A program made the translations under genes and the position numbers. Below, piece by piece: positions 9,433 through 19,675 of a stretch of DNA of 64,000 nucleotides. The notes beneath the pieces are model-generated. The model saw nothing but the letters and a program-made list of their open reading frames with translations, ran no database searches and was not told where the DNA came from. Origin of the DNA: Pectobacterium punjabense (GTDB lineage Bacteria; Pseudomonadota; Gammaproteobacteria; Enterobacterales; Enterobacteriaceae); contig NZ_CP038498.1 of assembly GCF_012427845.1 (NCBI RefSeq), positions 2,480,001-2,544,000 on the forward strand. Direction: 5' to 3'. The first letter of the stretch is position 1. The number at the start of each line of letters is the position of its first letter.

Positions 9433-10525
9433 GTTTCTTCCTCCTCAACAATCCAATCACCCCACGCGGTAAAAATAGCGTGACGAGAATAAACATCAGC
9501 CCCAAGAAAAACAGCCAGTATTCGGGAAAGGCCACGGTAAACCAGCTTTTTGCTCCGTTGACGATCCCCGCGCCGAGCAGCGGGCCGATTAGCGTTCCGC
9601 GTCCACCCAAAGCAACCCAGATCGCCGCCTCGATGGAGTTAGTTGGTGACATTTCGCTAGGGTTGATGATGCCAACCTGCGGCACATACAGCGCCCCTGC
9701 CAGCCCGCATAGCACGGCGGAAAGCGTCCAGACAAACAGCTTAAAGCCTTTCGGATCGTAGCCGCAGAACATCAGGCGATTTTCCGCATCGCGCACCGCC
9801 GTCAACACACGGCCAAATTTGCTACGTGCCAGCGTAAACCCCACCAGCAGGCTGGCAGCGAGCAGCAGCACGGTGGCAACAAATAGCCCGATACGTGTAC
9901 CCGTAGCCGTAATGGGGAAGCCCAGCAGCGTAGTAAAACCGGTAAATCCGTTGTTACCCCCAAAACCCGTTTCGTTACGGAAGAACAGCAGCATGCCGGC
10001 GTAGGTCAACGCCTGCGTCATGATTGAGAAATAGACGCCCTTGATTTTGGAGCGGAATGCGAACCAGCCGAATACAAACGCCAGCACACCCGGCACCAGC
10101 ACAATCAGGCACAGCGCCCAGACGAAATACTGCGTGCCGGCCCAAAACCACGGTAGCTCCGTCCACGACAGGAATGACATAAATGCGGGCATCCCTTCGC
10201 CAGCGGCCTGTCGCATCAGGTACATGCCCATCGCGTAGCCGCCCAGTGCGAAAAACAGGCCGTGACCGAGCGACAGCAGCCCGGCGTAGCCCCACACCAG
10301 ATCCAGCGCCACGGCGACAATCGCATAGCACAGAATTTTGCCGATTAGCGTCAGCGTATAAGTGGAGATCGCCAGCGGGTTCTCTGCGGGCAACAGCGCG
10401 AGAAACGGCAGGATCAGCAAAGCCAATAGTAGCGTCGAACCAAGGCCAAGCATGAGTCGCGGCGCGCGCTGCGTCAGGGTTATCGTCATCGGCTGCTTAA
10501 TAGATTGCGTAATAGGTTGCGTCAT
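9425..10525 (-). CDS. urtC: Urea ABC transporter permease UrtC
   Basis: 366-residue permease of the LivM class with about nine to ten hydrophobic segments. Typical motifs are GYAGLLSLGHGLFFALGGY and GGRGTLIGPLLGAG. Its ATG is part of an ATGA overlap with the urtB stop, so the two permeases are translationally coupled. It pairs with UrtB in the inner membrane to carry urea. Confidence 0.92.
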   Translation of the reverse strand: MTQPITQSIKQPMTITLTQRAPRLMLGLGSTLLLALLILPFLALLPAENPLAISTYTLTLIGKILCYAIVAVALDLVWGYAGLLSLGHGLFFALGGYAMGMYLMRQAAGEGMPAFMSFLSWTELPWFWAGTQYFVWALCLIVLVPGVLAFVFGWFAFRSKIKGVYFSIMTQALTYAGMLLFFRNETGFGGNNGFTGFTTLLGFPITATGTRIGLFVATVLLLAASLLVGFTLARSKFGRVLTAVRDAENRLMFCGYDPKGFKLFVWTLSAVLCGLAGALYVPQVGIINPSEMSPTNSIEAAIWVALGGRGTLIGPLLGAGIVNGAKSWFTVAFPEYWLFFLGLMFILVTLFLPRGVIGLLRRKKHD

Positions 10526-12114
10526 CAGTCAATCACCCGTCCTTTGAAGGCAAACAGCCCCTGTGGCCGTTTCTGAATAAACAGCACGATCAGTACCAGA
10601 ATGACGATTTTACCCAGCACCGCACCGATCTGCGGTTCCAGCACTTTGTTAAGGATACCGAGGCTGAACGCGGCAACCACTGTCCCGGCAAGCTGCCCGA
10701 CGCCACCCAACACGACGACGAGGAAGGAATCAATGATGTAACCTTGTCCCAATTCCGGTCCGACGTTGCCCAATTGCGACAGTGCCACCCCACCAAGACC
10801 AGCAATGCCAGAGCCGAGGCCAAAAGCCAGCATATCGACGCGTCCGGTCGGCACGCCGCAGCAGTCTGCCATCGCCCGATTTTGCGTCACCGCCCGCACA
10901 TTCATGCCAAGGCGGGTTTTATTGAGTAAGATCCAAGTGAGCAGCAGCACGCCGAGGACAAACAGAATTACCGCGATGCGGTTATACGGCAGCACCAGAT
11001 TCGGCAATACACGCAGCCCGCCAGACAGCCACGCGGGGTTCGCCACTTCCAGATTCTGCGTACCGAACAGCATCCGCACCAGTTGGATCAGCATCAGGCT
11101 AATCCCCCAGGTCGCCAGCAGCGTTTCCAGTGGTCGGCCATAAAGATGGCGGATCACCGTGCGCTCCAGCGCCATCCCGACGCCAGCGGTAATGAAAAAA
11201 GCGACAGGCAGCGCCAGCAGCGGGTAATACGCCAGCCAACTGGGTGCAAACTGCTGGCACAGCGACTGCACCAGCCAGGTTGCGTATGCTCCCAGCATCA
11301 GCATTTCGCCGTGCGCCATGTTGATGACGCCCAGCAACCCGTAGGTGATTGCCAGCCCCAATGCCGCCAGCAGCAAAATAGAACCGAGCGACAGCCCAGT
11401 AAACGCCTGCCCCAGCAGATCGCCCACGATCAAACTTTGCTTAATCTGATCCAAACTCTCCTGCGCCGCCGCCCGCACGCCGGTATCGGATTCATTGGGT
11501 GCCTGCGTCAACGGCTGTAACAGCGCCTGCATTTGCGGATCGCCGGTCTGCCCTAATCGTTTGACGGCATCGAGACGCACCAACGGATCGGCGTCGATTA
11601 GCTGCCGAGTGGCAATCGCGATATTCAGCGCATCGTGCACCTGTGCGTCTTTTTCTACCTCAAGCCGTTGCACCAATAGCGGCAGTTGCTCCGCACTGCT
11701 GTCGCCCTGCAATTGCCGCACCGCATTCAGGCGAGTGGTCGCGTCATCACTGACTAACTGGTGCGAGGCCAGCGCGGTGGCAATCAGCACGCGCAGGCGG
11801 TTGTTCATAAACAGTTTTTTGGTCGCACCAACCGGTTCCGCACTCCCTTCCAGCGGCGTTAACGTACCCTGTACATCCATAAACGGCTGCTGATCCCGAT
11901 CGAGCACCACCGATTCATTACGCAGTGCCTGTAGCAGCGGCAAGCGCGCAGGTTCCGGCGCTGTGGCCCATTGCTGCAACAGTTCGGCCTGCTGCGTGCG
12001 GCTGGCGGCGGCGAAATCGGCCGCAGGCCCAGCCTGTGCCAGACAGGGAAGCATCAGACACAGCGACAGCACAAACGTAGATAATTGACGATTAATCATC
12101 GCAATGTCCGCCAT
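10525..12114 (-). CDS. urtB: Urea ABC transporter permease UrtB with N-terminal periplasmic domain
   Basis: LivH-class permease of 529 residues when started at 12114 (MADIAM) or 524 at 12099 (MINRQL). The frame is open further upstream, but that part would overlap urtA. After a signal-like segment (LSTFVLSLCLMLPCLAQA) comes a roughly 200-residue domain rich in Ala, Leu and Asp with helical repeats (VRLDAVKRLGQTGDPQMQALL), then the membrane part with GLLGVINMAHGEMLMLGAY. The extra N-terminal domain is common in proteobacterial UrtB. It forms the translocation pore with UrtC. Confidence 0.9.
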   Translation of the reverse strand: MADIAMINRQLSTFVLSLCLMLPCLAQAGPAADFAAASRTQQAELLQQWATAPEPARLPLLQALRNESVVLDRDQQPFMDVQGTLTPLEGSAEPVGATKKLFMNNRLRVLIATALASHQLVSDDATTRLNAVRQLQGDSSAEQLPLLVQRLEVEKDAQVHDALNIAIATRQLIDADPLVRLDAVKRLGQTGDPQMQALLQPLTQAPNESDTGVRAAAQESLDQIKQSLIVGDLLGQAFTGLSLGSILLLAALGLAITYGLLGVINMAHGEMLMLGAYATWLVQSLCQQFAPSWLAYYPLLALPVAFFITAGVGMALERTVIRHLYGRPLETLLATWGISLMLIQLVRMLFGTQNLEVANPAWLSGGLRVLPNLVLPYNRIAVILFVLGVLLLTWILLNKTRLGMNVRAVTQNRAMADCCGVPTGRVDMLAFGLGSGIAGLGGVALSQLGNVGPELGQGYIIDSFLVVVLGGVGQLAGTVVAAFSLGILNKVLEPQIGAVLGKIVILVLIVLFIQKRPQGLFAFKGRVID

Positions 12115-12169
12115 ATAAGAGAGGAAATATCCCCGTCCAATCGTTGGACGGGGCGTATAGGGGCGATGT

Positions 12170-13438
12170 TTACTGTGCGGCTTTGATTGGATGATCGGGC
12201 TTCTTATCATTACCGGCGATGTACGGGCTCCAGGGCTGAGCGCGAACCGGTTTATCGGTTTGCCAGACCACGTTGAACTGACCGTTTTCCTCGATTTCGC
12301 CAATCATCACCGGCTTATGCAAATGGTGGTTGGTGCTATCCATCGTCAGCGTAAAGCCATCCGGTGCGGCAAAGGTTTGACCCGCCATTGCAACGCGTAC
12401 TTTATCCACGTCCGTGGTGCCCGCTTTCTCTACCGCCTGTGCCCACATATGAATGCCGACATAGGTGGCTTCCATTGGATCGTTAGTCACCACCGTGGCC
12501 GCGTTCGGCAGGTTCTTCGCTTTGGCATAGGCTTTGTAGGCTTCCACGAAGTCGGCATTGGTTGGATTATCGACCGATTCAAAGTAGTTCCATGCTGCCA
12601 AATGACCGACCAGCGGTTTGGTATCGATACCGCGCAGTTCCTCTTCGCCTACCGAGAACGCGACAACAGGCACATCGGTCGCTTTGATGCCTTGATTCGC
12701 CAGTTCTTTATAGAACGGCACGTTGGAATCGCCGTTAATGGTAGAAACTACCGCCGTCTTACCGCCCGTCGAGAACTTCTTGATATTGGAAACGATGGTC
12801 TGATAATCGCTGTGGCCAAACGGTGTATAAACCTCCTCGATATCCTTGTCCTGAACGCCTTTGGAATGCAGGAACGCGCGCAATATTTTATTGGTGGTAC
12901 GCGGATACACATAGTCTGTACCCAACAGGAAGAAACGCTTCGCCGCCCCGCCGTCTTCACTCATCAGGTATTCCACCGCAGGGATAGCCTGCTGATTGGG
13001 GGCTGCACCGGTATAGAACACGTTCGGCGACATCTCTTCACCCTCATACTGCACCGGGTAGAACAACAAACCGTTTAGCTCTTCAAATACCGGCAGCACC
13101 GATTTACGCGATACCGATGTCCAGCAGCCGAACACCACCGCCGCCTTATCCTGCGTCAGCAACTGACGCGCCTTTTCAGCAAACAGCGGCCAGTTTGATG
13201 CGGGATCGACCACTACCGGCTCCAGCTTTTTACCTAGCACCCCACCCTTGGCGTTGATTTCATCAATGGCCATCAGCGCCACATCCTTCAGTGGCGTTTC
13301 CGAAATCGCCATCGTGCCGGACAGCGAATGCATAATGCCGACTTTGATGGTCTCCGCCGCCTGCACGCTCCAGGTTAACCCCATACCCACCACCGTCGCG
13401 GAAAGCGCAAAAACTTTTAGCAATGAACGTCTTTTCAT
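12170..13438 (-). CDS. urtA: Urea ABC transporter substrate-binding protein UrtA
   Basis: 422-residue periplasmic binding protein. It has a signal peptide with an SRR-like start (MKRRSLLKVF...VQAAE), then the UrtA-typical segments GIMHSLSGTMAISETPLKD, VFGCWTSVSRKSVLPVFEE and LLFYPVQYEGEE. It captures urea, or short-chain amides in some relatives. Its ATG overlaps the stop of the GntR regulator gene (ATGA), so regulator and transporter share a transcript. Neighbouring urea-degrading enzymes support urea as ligand. Confidence 0.93.
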   Translation of the reverse strand: MKRRSLLKVFALSATVVGMGLTWSVQAAETIKVGIMHSLSGTMAISETPLKDVALMAIDEINAKGGVLGKKLEPVVVDPASNWPLFAEKARQLLTQDKAAVVFGCWTSVSRKSVLPVFEELNGLLFYPVQYEGEEMSPNVFYTGAAPNQQAIPAVEYLMSEDGGAAKRFFLLGTDYVYPRTTNKILRAFLHSKGVQDKDIEEVYTPFGHSDYQTIVSNIKKFSTGGKTAVVSTINGDSNVPFYKELANQGIKATDVPVVAFSVGEEELRGIDTKPLVGHLAAWNYFESVDNPTNADFVEAYKAYAKAKNLPNAATVVTNDPMEATYVGIHMWAQAVEKAGTTDVDKVRVAMAGQTFAAPDGFTLTMDSTNHHLHKPVMIGEIEENGQFNVVWQTDKPVRAQPWSPYIAGNDKKPDHPIKAAQ

Positions 13439-14214
13439 TTATTAGCCCTTAAGTCATGTTGAGTGAGAATGGAATCGTGTGATGCGTTAGATGCAACTGA
13501 GACCGATTCCGTTGGAACCGATTGAGGTCGCGCCTGCTGTAGCATGTGCAAAGTAATTTTCCTGACTTCGGCCTTACTGACCGCAATGTGATCGGTCAGA
13601 ATGCGCTGTGCCTCCTCGGTGTGTTGTTGCAATATCACCAGCAAAATCTGGGCATGTTCTTTATAGGTGGCGTCGATGCGATCCTCACGGGTGAAGTCGA
13701 GGCGGCGAATGATGCGGATTTTCTCCGTCAATTCACCGTGAACACGCGCCATTTCGCTATTGCCCGCCGCCGCAACCAGCCCCCGGTGAAACGCTTCGTC
13801 ATAACGGGATACGATCTTGCCGTCATCCAGACGCGGTTCTTCAATCCAGAAGCGTTTCAGGTCAGCCAGTAACTCTGCGCAACGACCTGGTGGCATCCCA
13901 CACAGTCGCCGAATAGCTTCGCGTTCCAGCACAATGCGGAAGTCATACAGTTCTTCGAAATAGGCGAAATCAAACGGACGAACCTGCCAACCGCTGCGGA
14001 AATAGACTTCGACATAGCCTTCCCGCTCCAGCCAGAACAACGCCTGACGCACTGGCGTACGGCTGACCGACATCCGCTCGGCAATCTCATTTTCACTAAA
14101 GCGATCGCCCGGCATGAGTCGAAAATCGAAAATGTCGTTTTTCAGCGTTTGATATACCCGCTCTGCCAGTGCTTCCGGGCGATCTTTATTGCTTTTCTGT
14201 GTGCCTGTTCGCAT
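13435..14214 (-). CDS. GntR/FCD-family regulator of the urea operon
   Basis: 259-residue transcription factor. The N-terminal winged helix shows the GntR pattern (LKNDIFDFRLMPGDRFSENEIAERMSVSRTPVRQAL); the C-terminal part is an FCD ligand-binding domain with FREIVL-like FRIVLEREAIRRLCG and the metal/ligand-type residues DEAFHRGLVAAAGN. I chose 14214 over 14226 because the former follows GGAGAAAACG. It lies inside the operon, between urea carboxylase and urtA. It probably senses urea or a breakdown product and controls the operon through the palindrome at 19676-19687; that is inference. Confidence 0.85.
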   Translation of the reverse strand: MRTGTQKSNKDRPEALAERVYQTLKNDIFDFRLMPGDRFSENEIAERMSVSRTPVRQALFWLEREGYVEVYFRSGWQVRPFDFAYFEELYDFRIVLEREAIRRLCGMPPGRCAELLADLKRFWIEEPRLDDGKIVSRYDEAFHRGLVAAAGNSEMARVHGELTEKIRIIRRLDFTREDRIDATYKEHAQILLVILQQHTEEAQRILTDHIAVSKAEVRKITLHMLQQARPQSVPTESVSVASNASHDSILTQHDLRANK

Positions 14215-14251
14215 CGTTTTCTCCATTTAGCCGTTTATTCCTGCCAATCCG

Positions 14252-17200
14252 TTATTCCAGCCACAGCAAGGCATCGCCGGGACTAACCGGTCGACCCGGC
14301 TGGCAGCCAATACGCTTCACCCGACCAGACTGCGGCGCACTAATCGTCAGTTCCATCTTCATGGCTTCGACGATAATCAGCGGCTGTCCGGCTTCGATGA
14401 CATCCCCCACGTTCACCAACACTTTCCAGATATTGCCGTTCATATCTGCACTCACCTGAAACGCGTCTTCGTCGTTGTCTACGGATGCCGATGGTGTGTT
14501 CTCCAACGGCGAGCTGTCCTCCTCCTGCTGCCACAGCGCCACTTCGGCTTCAAATGCTGAAGCCTGACGCTGGCGAAACGCGGTGATGTCTTCAGCCTGT
14601 TCCGCCAGGAAACGTGTGTGTTCAGCAAAATCAAACTCGGTTTCCTCGATATGGATCGCCGCGCGTCCTTCGCGGAAATCCTCACGCAGCGTCGTCAGTT
14701 CGGCCTCGCTAACCGGATAAAACCGCACCTGATCGAAGAAGCGCAGCAGCCAGGGTTCATCGGCGATGAACTGATCATTTTTGAGGAACTTGTTCCAGAT
14801 CGGCAGCGTGCGCCCTACGAGTTGATAGCCGCCCGGCGAATCCATGCCATAGATGCACATGTACATGCCGCCGATACCGACCGTGCCTTCGGCGGTGAAG
14901 GTGCGCGCAGGGTTATATTTGGAGCTGAGCAGACGGTGGCGTGGATCGACGGGCACCGCACAGGGTGCGCCAAGATAAACGTCGCCCAATCCCAGAATCA
15001 GGTAGCTGGCATCGAAAATGATGTCGCGCACATCATCACGACTCGGTAAGCCGTTAATGCGTTGAATAAAATCGACGTTATTCGGCAACCAGGGCGCGTT
15101 GGCGCGTACGGTTTCACGGTAGCGTTCCACCGCACCGAGCGTGGCGCCATCTTCAAACGCCATTGGCAAATGGACGATGCGCGACGGCACGGTCATCTGG
15201 CTGACATCGCCAAGCTGGCTTTCCAGATGCAGTAACACATCCAGCAGTGCACGCTGGCGGAGAATTCGGCTGTCATAACGCACCTGTAGCGAGCGCACAC
15301 CAGGTGACAGTTCCTCTATTCCTACCGTCTCAGAAGCACGAATGGCAACCATCAGCAAATGAATACGCAGCCGCAGCGCTAGATCCAACACGTTCTCGCC
15401 GTATTCGATCAGAATGTAGTTATCGCCTGCCTGACGGTAAACGGCGGCTGGCGTGGTCGCCGTAGCCTGCACTGCCGCCAGTACCGTTGCAGAACCGTAT
15501 GCCGTTGTCGCCAACGAGGGAACGTCAAATGCAGGCGCATGGGCTATGCCCAGCGTAGAAACACGGTCAGATTGCGCCTGTTCCAGCGCCAGCGCTTCCT
15601 CCGCGCTGATAGGATGAAAGCGGATACGATCGCCCGGTTTCACCTGACCGACTTTCCACAGTTCCGCTTTGGCAATCGTGACCGGGCAGACAAACCCGCC
15701 CAGGCTCGGCCCATCTCGCGTGAGGATCACCGGGAAATCGCCGGTAAAATTCACCGCGCCGATGGCGTATTCACAGTCGTGAACGTTGGAAGGATGTAAC
15801 CCGGCCTCACCGCCGTTCGCCCGCGTCCAGCTTGGTTTTGGCCCCACCAGACGCACGCCAAGTCGGTTCGAGTTGTAGTGCACCTGCCATTCTGCTGCGA
15901 AAAATTCGTCGATCGCCGCGTGGGTAAAGAAATCCGGTGCACCATGCGGACCGTAGAGCACACCAATGCGCCAGTCGTTGCCATACTGCGGGATCAGCGC
16001 GGCATCCACGGCCTGCGGCGTGCTCACCGGGGCGGGCGTGGTGCAGGCGGGCAAATCGGGTTGAGAGATCGCCAACATATCCGCCACGCGCAGCGTTCTT
16101 CCTGCATGGCCGCCAAATTCTCCGAGTGCGAAAGTCGAGCGGCTACCGAGATATTGCGGTACATCAATGCCGTTGCGTACCGCCAGATAAGTGCGGCAGC
16201 CAGACTGCGCGCGCCCCAGCGTCAGCGTTTGTCCGGCCGTGACCGTAACGGGCTGCCAGTATGGCACCGCCACCCCATCCAACGTCGCCGGGCAGTCAGC
16301 CCCCGTCAGCGCAATTACCGCTGTACTGTGGAAACGCAGCGTCGGTCCTTGCAGCGTAAATTCCAGCCCTGCCGCAGCCTCATCGTTACCGACAATGCGG
16401 TTCGCCAGCCGGAAGGCAAAATCATCCATCGGACCGGATGGCGGCACGCCGATATCCCAATAACCGAGACGTCCGGGATAGTCTTGCACGCTGCTCCAGG
16501 TGCCGGGTTGGATCACTTCAATGACCGACGCAGACGGCATAAAGCTATCAAGCATCCGCGTCCACACGGTTCCGTTGCGGAACGCCTCGGTAGCGATAAT
16601 CTGGCGCAGGTAATCGAGGTTGGTGGCAATACCGTGCAAACGCGTAACATTCAGCGCCAGCAGCATCTTCTCCAGCGCCAGTTCGCGGGTTTCCGCGTGA
16701 ACGATCAACTTAGCGATCATCGGATCGTAATACGCCGACACCGCAGTACCGGTGCTTACCCAGCCGTCGACCCGCACGTCGCTGGGAAACGCGACTTCGG
16801 TCAGCACGCCGGGGCTGGGCTGGAAGTTTTTCAGCGGATCTTCCGCATAAATACGCACTTCAATCGCCGCGCCACGCGGGAGCTGTGCGAGCTGCACCCA
16901 ATCCAGCGGTTCATCCGCCGCAACGCGCAACATGCATTCGACCAAATCCAGCCCGGTGACGCACTCGGTCACTGGATGTTCAACCTGTAAACGCGTGTTC
17001 ACTTCGAGGAAAAAGAACGCATCACGCTCGGCATCGTAGATAAACTCCACCGTTCCCGCGCTGCGGTAGTTGACCAGTTCGCCTAGTTTTACTGCCGAAG
17101 CCAACAGCGCCGCGCGCGTAGCGTCCGGCAAATGCGGTGCGGGCGTTTCTTCAACCACTTTCTGGTTGCGCCGCTGCAATGAACAATCACGTTCGCCCAG

Positions 17201-17866
17201 CGCCACCACGCGGCCTTTGCCATCGCCAAAAATCTGTACTTCTACGTGACGCGCGCGATCGATGCAGCGTTCGAGAAAAACGCCAGCATCGCTGAAAAAT
17301 TGCTCGCCCAACCGGCGCACGCTCTCCCACGCGGCTTGCAGCGCAGCGGCATCCGCACAGCGCGTCAGACCGATCCCTCCGCCACCGGCTGTACTTTTCA
17401 GCATCACCGGATAGCCGATCTCTTCTGCTGCGGTCAGCGCCTCCTCCAGCGAGGCCAGCAGCGGTGTTCCCGGCGTCATCGGTACACCAGCGGCGGCAGC
17501 CAATTCACGGGCGCGGTGCTTCAGGCCAAATTCACCAATTTGCTGCGCGGTTGGCCCGACAAACACAATGCCCGCGTTTTCACACGCGGCGGCAAACGGC
17601 AGGCTTTCAGAGAGAAAACCATAGCCCGGCCAGACCGCCTCAGCCCCCGTCTGTTGCGCGGCTGCAAGCACTTTATCGATACACAGATAGCTGTCGCTGG
17701 CCTTTTCCCCACCAATCGATACAGCAATATCGGCATCTTTCACATGCTGCGCGTTTTTATCCGCGTCGGAATAAATTGCCACGCTGGTAATACCCAAGCG
17801 CTTCAGCGTGCGTATCGCGCGGCAGGCAATTTCACCGCGGTTAGCGATCAGTACGGTTTTAAACAT
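14252..17866 (-). CDS. uca: Urea carboxylase (biotin-dependent)
   Basis: 1204-residue enzyme that carboxylates urea to allophanate with ATP and bicarbonate. The order is: a biotin carboxylase domain (about 1-445; ATP-grasp glycine loop STAGGGGIGLTRC, VNTRLQVEHPVTE), an AHS2/KipA-like domain starting near VIQPGTWSSVQDYPG, an AHS1/KipI-like domain (YRQAGDNYILIEYGE), then a biotinyl domain with the attachment lysine in VEAMKMEL near the C-terminus. The start at 17866 follows AGGAGG; it overlaps the atzF stop by a few bases. Together with the next enzyme it forms a two-protein urea amidolyase. Confidence 0.95.
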   Translation of the reverse strand: MFKTVLIANRGEIACRAIRTLKRLGITSVAIYSDADKNAQHVKDADIAVSIGGEKASDSYLCIDKVLAAAQQTGAEAVWPGYGFLSESLPFAAACENAGIVFVGPTAQQIGEFGLKHRARELAAAAGVPMTPGTPLLASLEEALTAAEEIGYPVMLKSTAGGGGIGLTRCADAAALQAAWESVRRLGEQFFSDAGVFLERCIDRARHVEVQIFGDGKGRVVALGERDCSLQRRNQKVVEETPAPHLPDATRAALLASAVKLGELVNYRSAGTVEFIYDAERDAFFFLEVNTRLQVEHPVTECVTGLDLVECMLRVAADEPLDWVQLAQLPRGAAIEVRIYAEDPLKNFQPSPGVLTEVAFPSDVRVDGWVSTGTAVSAYYDPMIAKLIVHAETRELALEKMLLALNVTRLHGIATNLDYLRQIIATEAFRNGTVWTRMLDSFMPSASVIEVIQPGTWSSVQDYPGRLGYWDIGVPPSGPMDDFAFRLANRIVGNDEAAAGLEFTLQGPTLRFHSTAVIALTGADCPATLDGVAVPYWQPVTVTAGQTLTLGRAQSGCRTYLAVRNGIDVPQYLGSRSTFALGEFGGHAGRTLRVADMLAISQPDLPACTTPAPVSTPQAVDAALIPQYGNDWRIGVLYGPHGAPDFFTHAAIDEFFAAEWQVHYNSNRLGVRLVGPKPSWTRANGGEAGLHPSNVHDCEYAIGAVNFTGDFPVILTRDGPSLGGFVCPVTIAKAELWKVGQVKPGDRIRFHPISAEEALALEQAQSDRVSTLGIAHAPAFDVPSLATTAYGSATVLAAVQATATTPAAVYRQAGDNYILIEYGENVLDLALRLRIHLLMVAIRASETVGIEELSPGVRSLQVRYDSRILRQRALLDVLLHLESQLGDVSQMTVPSRIVHLPMAFEDGATLGAVERYRETVRANAPWLPNNVDFIQRINGLPSRDDVRDIIFDASYLILGLGDVYLGAPCAVPVDPRHRLLSSKYNPARTFTAEGTVGIGGMYMCIYGMDSPGGYQLVGRTLPIWNKFLKNDQFIADEPWLLRFFDQVRFYPVSEAELTTLREDFREGRAAIHIEETEFDFAEHTRFLAEQAEDITAFRQRQASAFEAEVALWQQEEDSSPLENTPSASVDNDEDAFQVSADMNGNIWKVLVNVGDVIEAGQPLIIVEAMKMELTISAPQSGRVKRIGCQPGRPVSPGDALLWLE

Positions 17867-19661
17867 GAGACGCCTCCTGACGGGCAAGCCAGTTGCGCCA
17901 GCCGCCGAATGCCGTGATATCCACGGCGTCGCTCAGCGCGGCTGGTTCGCAAATAAAGCCTTTAACCTGTCGGCCATCCGCTAACGCCAGCGTGCCAATC
18001 CCCAACGGCGCTGGAATCTCTGCGACAAACTCACCAAAGCGCGCCAGTGGAATGTCCCACAGTTCGACGACGATCGCCGCGCCATCGGTGCTTTTCGCTA
18101 AACCGGGCTTGGCCGGTTGCGTATTTGCCAGCGCATAAAGACGATAGTTTTCCGCCGTGCGCGTCTCTTCTATTCGTACCGCATCGCGGTTAGTTAATTG
18201 ATGGTTCAGAGGCATGCCCGTTAGATGTGCACCGACAACGGCGAGGCGAACGTGCAATGCGGAAGGCGGCAAGACAGCGGAAACGGAAGGCTGCGGTTTT
18301 CCCGTTGCGCCCAGCGTAAGCGCAAGATGCGCCTGCCAGCGCAGGCCAAAGCTTGCTAATGCACGGTCATGCCAGGCGGGTGCAATCAGCGTGATACCTG
18401 CGGGCAAGCCGTCAGCACGGAAAGGAGCAGGCAGCGCCAGCGCCGAGAGGTCGGCCAGATTGGTAAAGTTGGTATAGGTTCCCAACTGAGAGTTGTAGCG
18501 CACCGGCTCCTGCTTCATCGCCTCACGCGTGTGGATGGTCGGCGAGGTCGGCACAACTAACGCATCGAACGCGGTCAGCCTCTGCTGGATTTGGCGTGCC
18601 AGTTCAGCCCGCAGATATTCGGCTTTGAAAGTATCCACTGCACTGAAACGCTCGCCGCTCGCCACAATACCGAGCACCACCGGGTCCATGTTTTCTGGCT
18701 GACGTAGCAGGTCACCCACAGCCACCGTACGCTCCGCCACCCAAGGGCCTTGGTAAAGCTGTTCTGCTAACTGCGTGAACACACTGAAATCGATAGGATG
18801 CAGCGTCGCACCCGTCGCTTCTAATTCAGCCAGCGCGTGCTGCCATGCTGCCTGTGCGGTGGCATCGGCAAAAAAGGTCGGATCGCTGGGGATAGCAAAG
18901 CGCGGTGCGGTTGGCAGCGTGGCAGACGTACTCCCCGGATGACGGCGTGAATACGCATCTGCTGCATCGTACCCGCCAGCCAGCTCAGCGACGGTAAACG
19001 CATCTTCGACCGTTAACGCGAACACGGAGATGGTGTCATTCAAACGACAGGCTGGTACGATACCGCTTGCCGATAGCCACCCTTTGGTCGGCTTAAGACC
19101 AACGATATTGTTAAACCCTGCAGGAACCCGCCCCGATCCGGCGGTGTCGGTTCCCAACGAAAATGCCACCAGTCCACGTGCTAATACCGAAGCCGATCCT
19201 GAACTGGAGCCACCGCTGATATAGTCTGCATTGAAGGTGTTCGGCACCTCGCCAAACGGTGAGCGCGTACCGACTAGCCCAGTGGCAAACTGATCGAGAT
19301 TGGTTTTGCCAATGACAATGGCCCCTGCCGCTTTTAATTTGGCAACGGCAGTCGCATCCTTGTCGGCCAAATAGGTGAATGCCGGACACGCCGCGCTCGT
19401 CGGCCAGCCTGCAACATCAATATTGTCTTTGACGGCAAAGGGAACGCCAAACAGCGGCAGCGCGTCTGGGTTTTCACGATATCGCGGTAATAGCGCCGCG
19501 ATCTGCACCTCAAGCAGCTCAGGTGTCGCCAGCACGATCCACGCTGGATCGTCCGCCGACAGACTAGCAAGCAGTGAACTTAACGTCTTGCCAACGCTAT
19601 CGGCCTGCTGTTGGTAATGCTGTTTCCATTCCTGAAGCGTGAGTCCCGTCATTCTTGGCAT
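17859..19661 (-). CDS. atzF: Allophanate hydrolase
   Basis: 600-residue amidase-signature enzyme that hydrolyses allophanate to ammonia and CO2. The Lys-Ser-Ser triad can be placed: Lys78 in FAVKDN, the cis-Ser in ISGGSSSGSAS (about 152) and the nucleophile Ser176 in DTAGSGRVP. A C-terminal domain of about 130 residues (MPLNHQLTNRDAVRIEE onward) is the one typical of allophanate hydrolases rather than of simple amidases. It is the first gene of the urea operon. A second Met (MTGLTL) at 19652 is a possible start. Confidence 0.93.
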   Translation of the reverse strand: MPRMTGLTLQEWKQHYQQQADSVGKTLSSLLASLSADDPAWIVLATPELLEVQIAALLPRYRENPDALPLFGVPFAVKDNIDVAGWPTSAACPAFTYLADKDATAVAKLKAAGAIVIGKTNLDQFATGLVGTRSPFGEVPNTFNADYISGGSSSGSASVLARGLVAFSLGTDTAGSGRVPAGFNNIVGLKPTKGWLSASGIVPACRLNDTISVFALTVEDAFTVAELAGGYDAADAYSRRHPGSTSATLPTAPRFAIPSDPTFFADATAQAAWQHALAELEATGATLHPIDFSVFTQLAEQLYQGPWVAERTVAVGDLLRQPENMDPVVLGIVASGERFSAVDTFKAEYLRAELARQIQQRLTAFDALVVPTSPTIHTREAMKQEPVRYNSQLGTYTNFTNLADLSALALPAPFRADGLPAGITLIAPAWHDRALASFGLRWQAHLALTLGATGKPQPSVSAVLPPSALHVRLAVVGAHLTGMPLNHQLTNRDAVRIEETRTAENYRLYALANTQPAKPGLAKSTDGAAIVVELWDIPLARFGEFVAEIPAPLGIGTLALADGRQVKGFICEPAALSDAVDITAFGGWRNWLARQEASHV

Positions 19662-19675
19662 AGTGTGAATCCCAT

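Noticed and set aside
15878..16990. 370-codon plus-strand frame inside the urea carboxylase gene
   Set aside because: Antisense shadow of a G+C-rich gene; composition dominated by Arg, His and Gln with no family features.
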